Shown here: one piece after another, positions 53,698 through 62,787 of the stretch
Position numbering within the stretch: position 1 is the first letter of the stretch
How the letters are laid out: the number at the start of each line of letters is the position of its first letter
Assembly (NCBI GenBank): GCA_014238415.1
Contig: JABABA010000004.1
Location: 1-64,000 of the forward strand
Direction: 5' to 3'
Origin: Planctomycetota bacterium
Lineage (GTDB): Bacteria; Planctomycetota; UBA1135; GCA-002686595
DNA length: 64,000 bases
Position numbers and translations under genes: made by a program
Notes under the pieces: generated by a model
Told to the model about the DNA's origin: nothing
The model's database searches: none
Seen by the model: the letters and a program-made list of their open reading frames with translations, nothing else

Positions 53698-54702
53698 ATG
53701 AGAGCACTTCAGCAGCTGGTCCCCTTGATGGCTCTGCTGTCCCTCTGGCAGCCGGTCTTGAACGCTCAGGAAGGTTCTCTTCCCACTCCAGATCGCACAA
53801 AAGAGGCCGAGCCTTCTGTTAGCCGGGCCGCGCGTGTCGCCTGGTATACCTCCTGGGATCAGGCCCAGGAGGACGCCGCCCGGCTCAACCTGCCCATCTT
53901 GATTCAGTCCGCTGCGCCTCAATGCCGCGCTGTGCCGGGCATGTGGTGACCCGGCTATCGCAATACAGAGGAGAGTTTCTTCTCTGCCCCCGCAGTTATT
54001 GCTGCATCACGCGCCTGGATTTGTGTGCGCCCAGCCACTTATGAGCACAAGCAGGAAGCGGAGGTTCTGAAGCGGGTTTTTTCCCTTCGGAATGGTTCTC
54101 TGCAGAACACTTCATTCGGCCTGTTGGGTCCCGATGGCAAGCAGCGCATCTCCCGTGGCGGCCGCTCGCCTTCCATGGTTTGGCGTGACAAACAGAGCAT
54201 GATCTCGGCGCTTGAGCGTGGCACCAAGAAATACAAGCCGCACAAGGGCCAGCGTTCCTTGCCTACGGTAGTCGACCTGCGCCTTGGTTTGAACATTGCT
54301 GCCAGTGACAATTTGCCCTTGGTGGTCTTGATCGTGCCCAAGAAAAAGTCACAGCGGGCACCTCTTGAAGAGAAGCTGTCCAGGCTTGCCTGGTCTGATG
54401 ACTTGATCGGAGGCGCCCACTATGTGGTCCTGGAGGATCACAAGGAATTGGAAGACATGCAGGGCCACAGGTCATCCAAGCAGGTCCAGGTCTTGAAGCC
54501 AGATGCTTACGGGCAGAGCGCCGAGGTGGTGGGGGCTTTTGATCTCAAGGACAAGGAACTTGAGAAGCACATGGCGGATCTGCTCCTTGCGGCGACTGGT
54601 GCTCCCAAGGATCAGCGCCGGCACGTTCGAAACGGTCGCAGGAAGGGCATCAGTTGGGAGAGTTTATTGCCTATCACTGATCGGCTTTCAACTGACCGTT
54701 GA
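53698..54702 (+). CDS. Candidate selenoprotein: secreted thioredoxin-fold protein with in-frame TGA (codon 84)
   Basis: The ATG at 53698 begins a signal peptide (LVPLMALLSLWQPVLNAQ). The frame runs to a TGA at 53947-53949, then stays open to the TGA at 54700-54702, 334 codons in all if the first TGA is read. Both parts look like one protein. WYTSWDQAQEDAARLNLPILIQSAAPQC is a thioredoxin-like beta-alpha-beta start. Beyond the TGA, PGYRNTEESFFSAP, WICVRPATYEHKQ and GLLGPDGKQRISRGGRSP continue the fold. Cys76 and residue 84 (Sec?) are spaced CX7U. A 9-bp hairpin 16 nt after the TGA resembles a bacterial SECIS. The alternative is a nonsense mutation (pseudogene). Confidence 0.65.
53966..53986 (+). 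promoter_or_regulatory. Candidate bacterial SECIS hairpin
   Basis: Stem CAGAGGAGA (53966-53974), loop GTT (53975-53977), stem TCTTCTCTG (53978-53986). Nine base pairs including one G-U. The apical loop starts with G, and 25 nt separate the TGA (53947-53949) from the loop, within the range known for bacterial SECIS elements recognised by SelB. It is inside the coding frame, as bSECIS must be. Confidence 0.55.
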
Positions 54703-54721
54703 AGGCGGGCACCTGTTCGTC

Positions 54722-54769
54722 AATGACAACGGCCCCCCGCGCACTAGACGCAGAGGGCCGTTCGTCGTT
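54722..54769. terminator. Convergent hairpin terminator
   Basis: AATGACAACGGCCC (54722-54735) pairs with GGGCCGTT-C-GTCGTT (54755-54769), with one bulged C and one G-U. The 19-nt loop holds a small inner stem (GCG/CGC). It lies 20 bp after the stop of the thioredoxin-fold gene and 37 bp before the stop of the convergent gene, so it can serve both. Confidence 0.65.
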
Positions 54770-54806
54770 CAATTCAGGCCTCTTCAGGCCTGCATCAACT
54801 CAGCGT

Positions 54807-56384
54807 CTACTGACAGAATGTGACCGAGGCACCGTTGGTGGTGTTGGAGGTCGGTCCGGGGAAGTTGTCTCGGAACCACAGTTGGAAGTTCCAAGTGTCG
54901 CCTGGCAGGAAGACCTGGCCCTGGGGCAGGTTGTTGAAGTCCGGCGAGAAGGTCAGGTTGCCCGGGCCGGTTGTCATCACATTGTTTGAGAAACGGATTT
55001 GGGGGGAACCAACACAGAGGTTTCCCTGGCTGCCACCAAAGAGCGGCACAAAGGTCTGGTTACGGCTCATCAAGAAGTAGGACCACTTGTTGAGAGGCAG
55101 GTCATGGGCGCTCAGGGTCAAGCTCTGATCCGCTGCATTGGTACTGCCGGAAGCAGTCAAAACCGCACCAACGATGCTGGCGGAGTTCATGGTCGAGCTG
55201 CAATAGGTGCTGATGTTACCACCCGAGCAGCAGTTGCTGCCGGGAACGAACACCGTGGCGTTCATGCTGCCGCCGCTCTTGAAGAGGCCCACAGTCGCTT
55301 GGGCAACTCCTGGCGCGGCATCAGCCTCGAAGCTGAAGGTAAACATGGTGCCCCAGCGGATTGCGTTGGCGTCCGGGTTCTGGGCGAATGTCTGGGTGCT
55401 CCAGTCCAAGGTGCCACCGGTCTGGTTCAGGGTCCAGTCCGTGTTGTCCCAGATGGAACCGGAGTGGTGATCCACGTCACGGAAGAACACATTGCTTGGG
55501 CTGCAGTCAGCGGGAACGTTGAAGGACCCCACCGCATCGTCGGAGTTGAAGTTCTGCACGCAGTAGTCATAGCGAAAGCCGCCACCGGGCATGGCAGTTG
55601 CCTTGCTGGCCACAAACACATAGCCATGCACATTGGGGCCGCCTTCGTCGGTCAACTGCAGCTCTTCAATCATCACATCCGAGTGGTAGTGTTTCCAAGC
55701 GTAGATGGCCGGGTTGTAAAGGTGAATCGGACCGGTGGTGGCCAGGCTGGACAAGTTGGAGTTGCTCCATTGTGCGCGGATCCAGGAAGCGTTGTTGCGC
55801 CCATTGCCGGCCATTTGGTCTTGCTCGTGCGGGTACTGGGATTCGCTGATATAGGTGACACTTGAATCAGCCAATTCGTTGGCGGGCACCTGCAGGCGTC
55901 CACGGATGGTGGTGGGGCCCGTGGGACCTGCCCCCCAGCTGTTCGGCCATGCGCCGGTCACAGGGTTGACCCTAAATTTAGCCACGCCAAAGCGGCCGTC
56001 GTTGAGGCCGGAACCGTAGGTGTCAGCGCAACCAATGCCTAGAGTGCTGCAGGGCGTACCCTGGCAGCTTCCGCAGCTGTTTTCGTTGACTGCACAGAAT
56101 CCTTCCTTCATCCAGGAATAGCCGAGCTGCTCCATGCGCCCGTCCTTGATCTTGAACATGTTCTGTGCGATTACGGGGGGGTCTCCTCCGGTGCCCCAGG
56201 CGACGACCACATTGCCTACGTTGCAGGATGTGGTGCCCATACTGAAGGCAGCAATGCCTCCATTGGTTCCATAGTAGGCATAGTCCGAGGAGTTGGAGGC
56301 GATGCGTGATACGGCGATGTCTTGAGCGGATGTGGCGCTGGCCAAGAAGGCGCAAGACAGGAGGAAGTGGCTGAGTTTGATCAT
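54807..56384 (-). CDS. Secreted protein with recurrent C-terminal planctomycete surface domain
   Basis: 525 aa from the ATG at 56384 (MIKLSHFLLSCAFLASATSAQ is a signal peptide; the frame is open to 56477). Residues ~21-390 are beta-rich with several Cys (CSGNCGSC-like ENSCGSCQGTPCSTLGIGC) and a conserved NVHGYVFVASKATAMPGGGFRYDYCVQNF region. No known fold assigned. Residues ~395-525 are the same module as in the proteins at 4974 and 21962: YCSSTMNSASIVGAVLTASGS, WSYFLMSRNQTFVPLFGGSQGNLC, LPGDTWNFQLWFRDNFPGPTSNTTNGASVTF. Probably a surface or exoprotein. Confidence 0.8.
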   Translation of the reverse strand: MIKLSHFLLSCAFLASATSAQDIAVSRIASNSSDYAYYGTNGGIAAFSMGTTSCNVGNVVVAWGTGGDPPVIAQNMFKIKDGRMEQLGYSWMKEGFCAVNENSCGSCQGTPCSTLGIGCADTYGSGLNDGRFGVAKFRVNPVTGAWPNSWGAGPTGPTTIRGRLQVPANELADSSVTYISESQYPHEQDQMAGNGRNNASWIRAQWSNSNLSSLATTGPIHLYNPAIYAWKHYHSDVMIEELQLTDEGGPNVHGYVFVASKATAMPGGGFRYDYCVQNFNSDDAVGSFNVPADCSPSNVFFRDVDHHSGSIWDNTDWTLNQTGGTLDWSTQTFAQNPDANAIRWGTMFTFSFEADAAPGVAQATVGLFKSGGSMNATVFVPGSNCCSGGNISTYCSSTMNSASIVGAVLTASGSTNAADQSLTLSAHDLPLNKWSYFLMSRNQTFVPLFGGSQGNLCVGSPQIRFSNNVMTTGPGNLTFSPDFNNLPQGQVFLPGDTWNFQLWFRDNFPGPTSNTTNGASVTFCQ

Positions 56385-56557
56385 GTCTAAAGACGGGTGT
56401 GTTTTGAGTCGTTGAACAAGTTGGAGCGTGAGGGGGAAAGGGGCACCAGGCCAGGTTCCGAGCCTTGGTGATCGCAAAACTAGAGACCTAGTGTCCCTGC
56501 GGGATCATGTTTTCGCCAGTAGGCGGTTGCGGTGAACTCGATCTTAGACGCCGGATG

Positions 56558-56581
56558 GCCCCAAAATGTTCGTTTTGGGGC
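56558..56581 (-). terminator. Hairpin downstream of the ferredoxin/TPR gene
   Basis: GCCCCAAAA (56558-56566), TGTTCG loop, and TTTTGGGGC (56573-56581) form a 9-bp perfect stem. It lies just past the stop of the gene at 56592 (- strand), and before the promoter of the next - strand gene. No T-run follows the stem. Confidence 0.55.
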
Positions 56582-56591
56582 TCCGAGGGCC

Positions 56592-58454
56592 TTATTGCCT
56601 GCCCGCAGCGTCCAATTCTGCCAGCGCGCGCACTAGGGCGGGTTCGTCAGGGGTCAGTTTGAGGCCCTCTCGCAGCAAGCGCCGTGCTTCTCGGTACTGG
56701 CCCTGCAGGCTCATTATCTGGGCCAGTTTGATCCGTGGAGGGGCGAGGTTTGGATCCAGGATCAAGGCTCGGGAGAGGGAGGCCTGAGCCGCCGCTTGGT
56801 TGCCCTGGGCTGCGTAGAGTGATCCCAACAGGTCGTGCAGCCTGGCACTCGCGGGCCTCTGATCCAGTCCTCGTCGCACTTGATTGAGCACCCCGTCGAG
56901 GCGTTCTCGGCCTCGGCTGGCTTCCAACTCCGCCAGTTCGCCCCAGGCCTGATGCAGATCGGGATCGATCTCAACAGCTTGGGTGAGCAATTCTGCTGCC
57001 CTGTCCAGATCTCCTGAGGCCCAGGCTTGATGCCCCAGGTCCACCGATGGAGTTCCCGCTCGGGGAGCGGCCGCTTGGGCGCGAGTCATCAGGTCTTCAA
57101 AGCGCTCTGCGTCTTCCAAGATCAGCGCCGCCCATGCGGATTCCATCAGGCGTCGGGGGTCGCCCAGGAGCCCCGCCTCGATTGCGCGTCCGCCGGAGAC
57201 CAGCACCTTTTCTGCTGCAGCAGTTACCACGTCATCTACGGTCATTCGGTCCTCAGTGAACCAGGTCTGTTTGACTGGCACCAGGACCTTGAATGCTTTG
57301 GCGCTCTGCATGCCGTGGAACTGAATCCAGCTCGATTGGGCTATCCATGCCAGCACCAGAACACCGGCCACCAGAAACAAGTGCCCTTTGGGTTGCAGCT
57401 TTCCCGATGCCTTGAGTGGGGTGTTCAATAGCTTTACTTTCTGTTGCGTCAGCAACTGCATGCAGCGTAGAGCGACGAAGGCAACGCAACCTGCGATGCC
57501 CAGGGCGAAGAGAAACGGAACCAGGTCATACAGTCCACGTACTGCGAAGAAGGTCCAGGCAAAGACCACCCCCAAGAGAACCTCTTCGCCCCAGCCCTTG
57601 CTCCGAGGCTTTTTGGCTTGTTTGCCAACTGCTATTCCACCAAAACCGAAATAGAGCGCATTTGTGGGGCAGACGCTGACGCAGTCAAGGCACTTCATGC
57701 AGTCCGTGTTTACCACCATCCCGAACTCATGCACTTCCTTCGCCACGTTGACATTTGAGCTGCAGGTTTGGGTGCAGTGGCCGCATCGTTCGCAGGCGTC
57801 CGTGACTCGGATGCGCCCGGGAGAGAACTTGTCGGCCACAGCGAAGATCGCTCCGTAGGGACATGCGTAGGTGCAGAATCCCTTGGACCCCAAGAACCAA
57901 ACGCAGGCAAATCCACAGACCACAAAGGTGGCCAGCCCTACCCACAGTCCCGGCATGGTGCGCCAGATGTCCTCTACATAGAGTTCTTGCCCGCGAACCG
58001 ACAAGTCATCTCCAATCCACAGCCGGTACGCCAGGGGCCAGAAGAACATGTACCCGGCGGCCAAGAACGGAACTATGGCCAGGCTGCGCGAACGCAGAGG
58101 GCGCGGAGTGATGCCCAGTTTGAGCATTAGCCAACGGCACAAGTCCTGAAGCGCCACCAGATGGCAGGCCCAGCCGCAAAAGAAGCGTCCTAGCAGCAGA
58201 GTCGAGAGAATAACCGCACCGAAAAAAACCAGTCCGGCGTTGACTACCGAGTGCTTGCTGAACTCCATCGCCTCACTCGGTTCGATCAGGCTCACTGTGC
58301 GGCCGGTTGCGAACCAGTGCGCCAGATGCACGGCTACGGCGAGGTGGACTCCAATCAAGACCATGGCGCGAATCCGCGAGGTCTTGGAGGCCCGCGGTCC
58401 TGCGCTGGGCGCAGTACCCGCCTGGGGCGCACACTGTTGCTGCTTCTTGCTCAT
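56592..58454 (-). CDS. NapH/CcoG-like membrane ferredoxin protein fused to TPR domain
   Basis: 620 aa from the ATG at 58454 (MSKKQQQ; an earlier start exists at 58499). About six TM helices are interspersed with the cysteine loops GRFFCGWACHLVALQDL and FCTYACPYGAIF. Two [4Fe-4S] ferredoxin motifs follow: CERCGHCTQTC and CMKCLDCVSVCPTNAL. This is the NapH/CcoG/YccM family, which carries electrons across or along the membrane or takes part in copper/heme-oxidase assembly. The last ~200 residues are a TPR array (LGHQAWASGDLDRAAELLTQAVEIDPDLHQAWGELAELEA, LLGSLYAAQGNQAAAQASLSRALILDP), an unusual fusion for this family. Confidence 0.88.
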   Translation of the reverse strand: MSKKQQQCAPQAGTAPSAGPRASKTSRIRAMVLIGVHLAVAVHLAHWFATGRTVSLIEPSEAMEFSKHSVVNAGLVFFGAVILSTLLLGRFFCGWACHLVALQDLCRWLMLKLGITPRPLRSRSLAIVPFLAAGYMFFWPLAYRLWIGDDLSVRGQELYVEDIWRTMPGLWVGLATFVVCGFACVWFLGSKGFCTYACPYGAIFAVADKFSPGRIRVTDACERCGHCTQTCSSNVNVAKEVHEFGMVVNTDCMKCLDCVSVCPTNALYFGFGGIAVGKQAKKPRSKGWGEEVLLGVVFAWTFFAVRGLYDLVPFLFALGIAGCVAFVALRCMQLLTQQKVKLLNTPLKASGKLQPKGHLFLVAGVLVLAWIAQSSWIQFHGMQSAKAFKVLVPVKQTWFTEDRMTVDDVVTAAAEKVLVSGGRAIEAGLLGDPRRLMESAWAALILEDAERFEDLMTRAQAAAPRAGTPSVDLGHQAWASGDLDRAAELLTQAVEIDPDLHQAWGELAELEASRGRERLDGVLNQVRRGLDQRPASARLHDLLGSLYAAQGNQAAAQASLSRALILDPNLAPPRIKLAQIMSLQGQYREARRLLREGLKLTPDEPALVRALAELDAAGRQ

Positions 58455-58963
58455 GGGGCTTGGCTGGATCCCAGGATACCTGACCCAAGTCCCAATCACC
58501 CCCTCAGGGACCTATTCTGCTGGGAGGTTTGAATACGCTCCCGTGGCTGCTTGCCGGGCGCTCTACTCTTCCGTAGGACCATCTGGGTGGGCATCTACAA
58601 GGACTAGAAGCCAAGCCGGCGGTGGGCCTTCAGTCGATTCTTCTGCCTGGTGTTCAGGTGGTGCTTGCTGCCTCTGCAGGGGGGCTATGGGAGTCATGGC
58701 TCATGGAGCATGTCCTCGGGAAAGCCCGAAGCCGCCTAGGACAATACCCCTGTATCGCCACTCGGGGTGGCCCAAATAGGGGCCCTTTCTTCCCAGGTCG
58801 GAGAGACCTGTGACACCGATCCCAACCCCGAGACCTTCTTGCATCTGCAAGCCAACACCCGCATGTGCCCGCCGATAGAATGAGGGGACGACTCTCTCCT
58901 TATCCCACTGCAAGACACAACAGTCTCTGTGGTCGGAATCCAATCCGTGAAGCACATCCTCTT
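58455..58963. other. 509-bp divergent intergenic region
   Basis: No ORF here looks coding in either strand. It separates the divergent ferredoxin/TPR gene and the Sel1 gene, so it should hold both promoters. Two small hairpins are visible: GGCCC-AAATAG-GGGCC (58769-58784) followed by CTTTCTT, and CAGGTC-GGAGA-GACCTG (58794-58810). An in-frame ATG for the Sel1 gene lies at 58880, and a GTG at 58964; the earlier start would shrink this gap to 425 bp. Confidence 0.55.
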
Positions 58964-60358
58964 GTGAGCCGGCGCGAAGAAATCAACAGGCTGCGGCAGG
59001 CAGCACTCGGCGGGAACATCGATGCCCAGTACGACCTCGGTTGTGCTTATGCGGAAGGAGTAGGCGTATCGCAAAGCCATTCCACTGCTTACCGCTGGTT
59101 TGCCAAGGCTGCCCAGAAAGGTGATCCGGAGTCAATGACTGCGGCAGGTTACTGTTTGCTCAACGGTGAAGGGGTCGAGTTGGATCACGAGGCTGCTGTG
59201 GCCTGGTTCAAGAAAGCTGCATTGGAAGGGGATCAGGATGCGCCACGCTACCTTGCCTCTTGTACGTTATATGGCGAAGGCCTTGAGGCTGATGTGGAAG
59301 AGGGTCTGCGTATCGCCCAAGAGGGCTGGGAACAGACCGGTGACCCCGAGTATGCCCACCTGATTGCTTGTGCGCAGCACGACCTGATTCTGGATGAAGA
59401 ACAGGCTGTGGTCTGGCATCGCCTCGCTGCCGATAGGGAGCATGACGAGTCCATGGTTTGGATGGGTTACTTCACGCGTTATGGACTCGGAGTCAAGCGC
59501 AGTCTGAAGACCGCATTCAAATGGTACTTGAAGGCTGCAGAGTTCGGTAATGACGCGGGTCTGGCTAATGTGGCTATTTGCTATCACAATGGGGAGGGCG
59601 TATCTCAGAGCTTTGGCAAGGCCTTTGAGTACCGCGAGCAAGCCGCGGCTCTGGGGCATCAAGAGAGCCGCCTTTGGCTTGCAGTCCAGCAACTCCAGGG
59701 TCTTGGGTGTGACGCCGACCCCGAGGCCGCTCTCAAGACCATGACTGAGTTGGCACAAGACGACCCCAGTGCTGCCATGATGCTAGGGGAAAAGTACTAC
59801 TATGCTGAAGGGGTCGAAAAGGACCTCACCGAGGCAGTCAGGTGGTTCAATGTTGCTGCTAAATCAGATCTGCCTGAAGCGTGGACCTTCCTTGGTGTTT
59901 GCGCTTGGAATGGAGAGGGTCGCAGCGCTTCCACCTCGGACGCAATGGAGTGCTATCGACGGGCCGCTGACCTGGGTGATTCTCATGCGCTCTTCAACCT
60001 AGGCCTCGCCTATCGTGGAGGCGAAGAGGTCAAACGTGACTTCACCCGCTCCTGGCAATTGCTTGAGCAGGCCGCCTTGCAGGGTAATGGCCCTGCATCG
60101 GTTCTATTGGCACACTCCTGCATTGAAGGAGACGGCGTGCCTCGGGATCCCTCACTGGGCGTGGCTTATTTGCGCCCCGCTATCGCTGCCGAAGATCCGG
60201 ATGCGATGATCATGATGGCCGAATGCCTGGCTACGGGTATCGGTGTGCGCAAAGATCAAACTCGCGCGTTCGAGTTGCTCAAGCTGGCTCAAGTACATGG
60301 CCGCGACACCCGTGTGGAACGAGGCCAGTTGCGCCGGCGTATGCGTGGTCTGGACTGA
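58964..60358 (+). CDS. Sel1-like repeat protein
   Basis: 464 aa from the GTG at 58964; the ATG at 58880 is an alternative adding 28 residues of no clear character. About twelve Sel1/TPR-type repeats of ~36 residues cover almost the whole length: AQYDLGCAYAEGVGVSQSHSTAYRWFAKAAQKGD, SMTAAGYCLLNGEGVELDHEAAVAWFKKAALEGD, AMMLGEKYYYAEGVEKDLTEAVRWFNVAAKS. No signal peptide, so it is presumably cytosolic. Sel1 arrays mediate protein-protein interactions. The partner is unknown. Confidence 0.88.
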   Translation: MSRREEINRLRQAALGGNIDAQYDLGCAYAEGVGVSQSHSTAYRWFAKAAQKGDPESMTAAGYCLLNGEGVELDHEAAVAWFKKAALEGDQDAPRYLASCTLYGEGLEADVEEGLRIAQEGWEQTGDPEYAHLIACAQHDLILDEEQAVVWHRLAADREHDESMVWMGYFTRYGLGVKRSLKTAFKWYLKAAEFGNDAGLANVAICYHNGEGVSQSFGKAFEYREQAAALGHQESRLWLAVQQLQGLGCDADPEAALKTMTELAQDDPSAAMMLGEKYYYAEGVEKDLTEAVRWFNVAAKSDLPEAWTFLGVCAWNGEGRSASTSDAMECYRRAADLGDSHALFNLGLAYRGGEEVKRDFTRSWQLLEQAALQGNGPASVLLAHSCIEGDGVPRDPSLGVAYLRPAIAAEDPDAMIMMAECLATGIGVRKDQTRAFELLKLAQVHGRDTRVERGQLRRRMRGLD

Positions 60359-60367
60359 GGGTTGGGT

Positions 60368-61297
60368 TCAGGAATCCTTGCCCTTGAGCAGCGCTCGGGT
60401 CTCTCTTGCAAGGGTTTCTGCCGCGTCCATGATGTGATGGGACGAGGTCGAATGCAGGTTGACAGGCAGGATCACCCAGCGTTCTTCCCGGACGGCCCGC
60501 ACTTGACGGGCAGCACTTTGACTCAAAAGCCATTCAAGGGTTGGCGAGTGACCCCCGTCTTCGGCTTCTGACAAGAGCAGGAGGTCCGGATCCATTCGCA
60601 GCATTTGTTCCAGATCCAGTGGACCGTTGCCCACCAGCCCGAATTCCGCCGCAGCGTTCTGCATGCCTGAAAGTTCGATCAACAGGTCATAGGCCGTGTC
60701 GTCCCCCGCGCAGGATCCGCCCGCCCCGTAGTTGCCGTAGGACAGCACTCTCTCTTCAGTCAGTATCGAATTGTCCGCCAGTGCCGCGCGTCGCCGGTCC
60801 AGATCAGCGATCATTTCGGTTCCACGATCCACGGCATCCAATGCTTCGGCACTAAGGCGAATCAGTTCCGTCAGTCCGGTGTAACTCGTTGGCGTCGGTA
60901 GTCGCAAGATGCAAATGCCTTGACGTTTGAGCAAATTTGGAACGGTGGGCGGCCTCCAATCGGAAAGCAGAACCAGGTCCGGATCTAGGGCAAGGATGTC
61001 TGCCGCATGAAAACCGGCTGGATTCGGTAGAGACTCCCAATGGTTTGAGGACCCCTTTGTCAGGGAATACCGCAGGGCAGTTGACACGACTCCCGCGATC
61101 TGGTCCGGCTCCAAGAGCGCGACCATCAAATCGAAACCCGTGGCTGAGTCTGCAAACACCCTTGTTGGATGCAGAGGTACCAGGACTTCGCGTCCTTGCT
61201 CATCGGTAATGGTGCGCGTTGGAGCGGTGGAATCGCGAGTCCCCTCACTGCAGGCCATGAGCCCAAGGGAAATCATGAAGGGGAGGAGGCGCGCCAT
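60368..61297 (-). CDS. BtuF-like substrate-binding lipoprotein (ABC importer, cobalamin/siderophore type)
   Basis: 309 aa from the ATG at 61297 with a lipobox LMAC (Cys about residue 16). Cluster-III solute-binding fold: ITDEQGREVLVPLHPTRVFADSATGFDLMVAL, DILALDPDLVLLSDWRPPTVPNLLKRQGI, and the C-terminal lobe LEQMLRMDPDLLLLSEAEDG. This family delivers vitamin B12, heme or iron-siderophores to ABC importers. No permease or ATPase gene is in this window. Downstream on the same strand lies no related gene; upstream (35 bp) is a GT-C-like membrane gene. Confidence 0.87.
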   Translation of the reverse strand: MARLLPFMISLGLMACSEGTRDSTAPTRTITDEQGREVLVPLHPTRVFADSATGFDLMVALLEPDQIAGVVSTALRYSLTKGSSNHWESLPNPAGFHAADILALDPDLVLLSDWRPPTVPNLLKRQGICILRLPTPTSYTGLTELIRLSAEALDAVDRGTEMIADLDRRRAALADNSILTEERVLSYGNYGAGGSCAGDDTAYDLLIELSGMQNAAAEFGLVGNGPLDLEQMLRMDPDLLLLSEAEDGGHSPTLEWLLSQSAARQVRAVREERWVILPVNLHSTSSHHIMDAAETLARETRALLKGKDS

Positions 61298-61331
61298 GCA
61301 TCCATTGTGACCTGTCACGAGGGGTCTTGGC

Positions 61332-62711
61332 TCAGTCCCCTTGGGGATCCATAGCCAAGCCAATCCAGAGCACCTGGTCGCTTCTGCCGCGTACCGGAAC
61401 TCTGACAGAAGGCAACATCTCGGCGGTGGAATAGGGCCCCGACTGGTACTGCATTTGTTCTGGGCTCTCCAGCAGCAGAAGTGCTGTGGAGGGCAGGGGG
61501 CGCGTCCAACGAAGATCTACTGGATACCCAATCGACTCTCCCAAGAAGCTGAACATCGCGGCCTGTAGCGGATCCTCCCCGCCGATGCGTGTACCAGGAG
61601 GAACGCGCTGTTCCAGATCAGGCAGCATGGCTCGTGTCATGGGTCTTGCGGCAGGTGTGCGTTCAATCCAGTTTCCGGTCAATTCGGCGAGGCGTAGTCC
61701 AAGACCAGAAAGCATGGAGGCTGCCAGGACGAGTCCCGCCAGGCCCAGGGTGATGCCTGCTGAAATCCGTGCTAGCTTTCGCCGTAGAGACGGTGGCAGG
61801 TCTGGACTGAGCAGTCCTGGCAGGAACGCCACGATCAAAGAGGTGAGGGCAAGGCGTCCATCCAGGGGCCCTTGGCAGCCTAGGTAGAACAAGACGATCA
61901 GGGGAGCAATTGCCGCCACCCGCAGAGTCAATGCCCCTTGGATCTGCTTGCGTTGTAACTCGCTCCAATTGCGGATCGCAAGGAACATAAACGCGGCGCC
62001 TGTCCAAAGCAGCGCATCGAGGCTAAAGCCGAGGAGAGCCGATAGGTCGAGCCCTAAGTCGAGGGAAGATCTCAAGTGAAGTATGCGCTCCCAACTTGCC
62101 TCTCTGTTGATCAAACCCACCAAGAGAATTGCTGGTAGCAGTCCTTGCAACACACTCAAGCGCGGGGCGGCTGGAATTGCTCCTCCCTTTTCTCGTGGCC
62201 AAGCTAAAGCACAGGTTGCGGTCAAGAGTGCAAAGGGATGCACCAGTAGCGACAAGCCCGCGATCCAGCCCAGCATGGTCGCGCCGAGCCTGGATCCGCG
62301 AGCTCCCGCCAACCCTGCCGTAGCGGAACTCAATCCAACCAGCAGCATCAGTCCCTCACGATTCCAACCCAGAGACGCCAGAAATATTCCAGGGACACAG
62401 TGTAGCGCCAGCCATGCTTTCTCCGCCACACGACTATCACGCCCGAGCATCTTGGCAAGAATGTTCAAAGGTACAAGGCAGAGAGTCGTAGCGATCAATC
62501 CGGGCAAACGCAGTAAGAGCAATTGCAACGGTCCGGTCCCACTGATCATGGTTGCCGCCAGGGCGCTGAACACGTCTGCACCGCTCAGTGGGGTGCCGCT
62601 GCGCGCATTGGCCCACAAGAGAGCCTCCTCTCCGTTCACCGGCCAATAGGCCGCACCAATCAATTTCGCCAGGCTTACGATCAGGATCAATCGGAGAAGA
62701 CGGCTGTGCAT
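61332..62711 (-). CDS. Multi-pass membrane protein, GT-C (GT39/GT83-like) glycosyltransferase candidate
   Basis: 459 aa with about ten to eleven TM helices. The start AYWPVNGEEALLWANAR has the acidic pair in the first periplasmic loop that is usual for GT-C enzymes (PMT/ArnT type). Later LLLRLPGLIATTLCLVPLNILAKMLGRDSRVAEKAWLALHCVPG has the RxP loop-helix pattern of this family. It would transfer a sugar from a polyprenyl-phosphate donor outside the membrane. Family placement is moderate; no residue proves activity. Confidence 0.65.
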   Translation of the reverse strand: MHSRLLRLILIVSLAKLIGAAYWPVNGEEALLWANARSGTPLSGADVFSALAATMISGTGPLQLLLLRLPGLIATTLCLVPLNILAKMLGRDSRVAEKAWLALHCVPGIFLASLGWNREGLMLLVGLSSATAGLAGARGSRLGATMLGWIAGLSLLVHPFALLTATCALAWPREKGGAIPAAPRLSVLQGLLPAILLVGLINREASWERILHLRSSLDLGLDLSALLGFSLDALLWTGAAFMFLAIRNWSELQRKQIQGALTLRVAAIAPLIVLFYLGCQGPLDGRLALTSLIVAFLPGLLSPDLPPSLRRKLARISAGITLGLAGLVLAASMLSGLGLRLAELTGNWIERTPAARPMTRAMLPDLEQRVPPGTRIGGEDPLQAAMFSFLGESIGYPVDLRWTRPLPSTALLLLESPEQMQYQSGPYSTAEMLPSVRVPVRGRSDQVLWIGLAMDPQGD

Positions 62712-62787
62712 GGCGGAAAAGCAGGCGCCCCGCAGAACGGGGCGTCTGTGTGGTCAGCCTAGCAAGGCCGGTGAAGCGATTGCAGCG

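Noticed and set aside
58240..58779. 179-codon plus-strand ORF in the divergent gap
   Set aside because: The first part is antisense to the ferredoxin/TPR gene and the rest has no coding pattern or ribosome binding site.
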